NCBI GenBank assembly: GCA_009774535.1
Contig: VSNY01000010.1
Location: 2,241-42,783, forward strand
Source of the DNA: Lachnospiraceae bacterium
GTDB lineage: Bacteria > Bacillota > Clostridia > Lachnospirales > Lachnospiraceae
Reading direction: 5' to 3'
Length of the DNA stretch: 40,543 nt
In this document: piece by piece, positions 40,487 to 40,543 of the stretch
Numbering within the stretch: the first letter of the stretch is position 1
Layout of the letters: each line of letters starts with the position of its first letter
Made by a program: the position numbers and the translations under genes
Notes under the pieces: model-generated
Databases searched by the model: none
Seen by the model: only the letters and a program-made list of their open reading frames with translations
Told to the model about the DNA's origin: nothing

Positions 40487-40543
40487 GGACATTTTGAATT
40501 TGTGTAGTACCCGATTTTTGGACATCTACACACAATCCATACC

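Overview
The window looks like chromosomal DNA of an anaerobic, spore-forming gut Firmicute, most likely a Lachnospiraceae-type Clostridium. The signs are a spoIIR gene, an indolepyruvate:ferredoxin oxidoreductase, a CbiK-type anaerobic cobaltochelatase, an Agr-like two-component system, strong AGGAGG ribosome binding sites and moderate GC. No rRNA, tRNA, CRISPR array or complete insertion sequence was seen. Most genes lie on the minus strand in short operons.

Layout. (1) 1-3.7 kb: an unrecognised partial gene with a structured leader, then a 906-residue fusion of a Tet(M)/EF-G-like ribosomal GTPase to a YacP/Rae1-type NYN nuclease domain. (2) 3.7-4.3 kb: a small frameshifted gene and hairpins. 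(3) 4.3-13 kb, minus strand: a polysaccharide operon with an XRE regulator, one GT4 and four GT2 glycosyltransferases, and a Wzm/Wzt-type ABC exporter whose permease carries an in-frame stop codon. (4) 13.0-13.7 kb: a regulatory region with two near-identical 27-bp operator-like sites and an excellent promoter overlapping a palindrome. (5) 13.7-18.1 kb, plus strand: an XRE-cupin regulator and a complete spermidine/putrescine ABC transporter (potABCD). (6) 18.1-21.1 kb: a 239-nt inverted repeat formed from an inverted copy of coding-like sequence, a small unknown gene, a secreted lipoprotein nuclease and an RtcB RNA ligase. (7) 21.3-24.9 kb: a LacI-type regulator, a sodium:solute symporter and an amidohydrolase. 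(8) 25.0-29.2 kb, minus strand: an aryl-pyruvate to aryl-acetate module (PaaK-like ligase, IorA, IorB, ACT protein). (9) 29.9-31.2 kb, plus strand: a DUF1294 membrane protein and a PfkB sugar kinase. (10) 31.3-34.7 kb: an AgrC/AgrA-like pair without AgrB or a recognisable peptide, divergent from a 71-residue membrane protein and an exported protein. (11) 34.8-38.3 kb, minus strand: spoIIR, an epimerase-like SDR, a divergent CbiK, and an AAA/cytidylate-kinase-like protein. (12) 38.4-40.5 kb: a 5'-truncated GH32 glycosidase with a variant nucleophile motif, bounded by 26-bp direct repeats.

How the parts relate. The surface-polysaccharide operon and the polyamine transporter are divergent, each headed by its own XRE-family regulator, with operator-like palindromes between them. 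The PaaK-IorAB-ACT operon probably ferments aromatic amino acids to arylacetates and may conserve energy. The strongest candidates for new biology are the ribosomal GTPase-nuclease fusion, the repeat-bounded GH32 cassette, the paired operators and the 239-nt inverted repeat. All calls come from reading sequence and recognising families; no database search was run.
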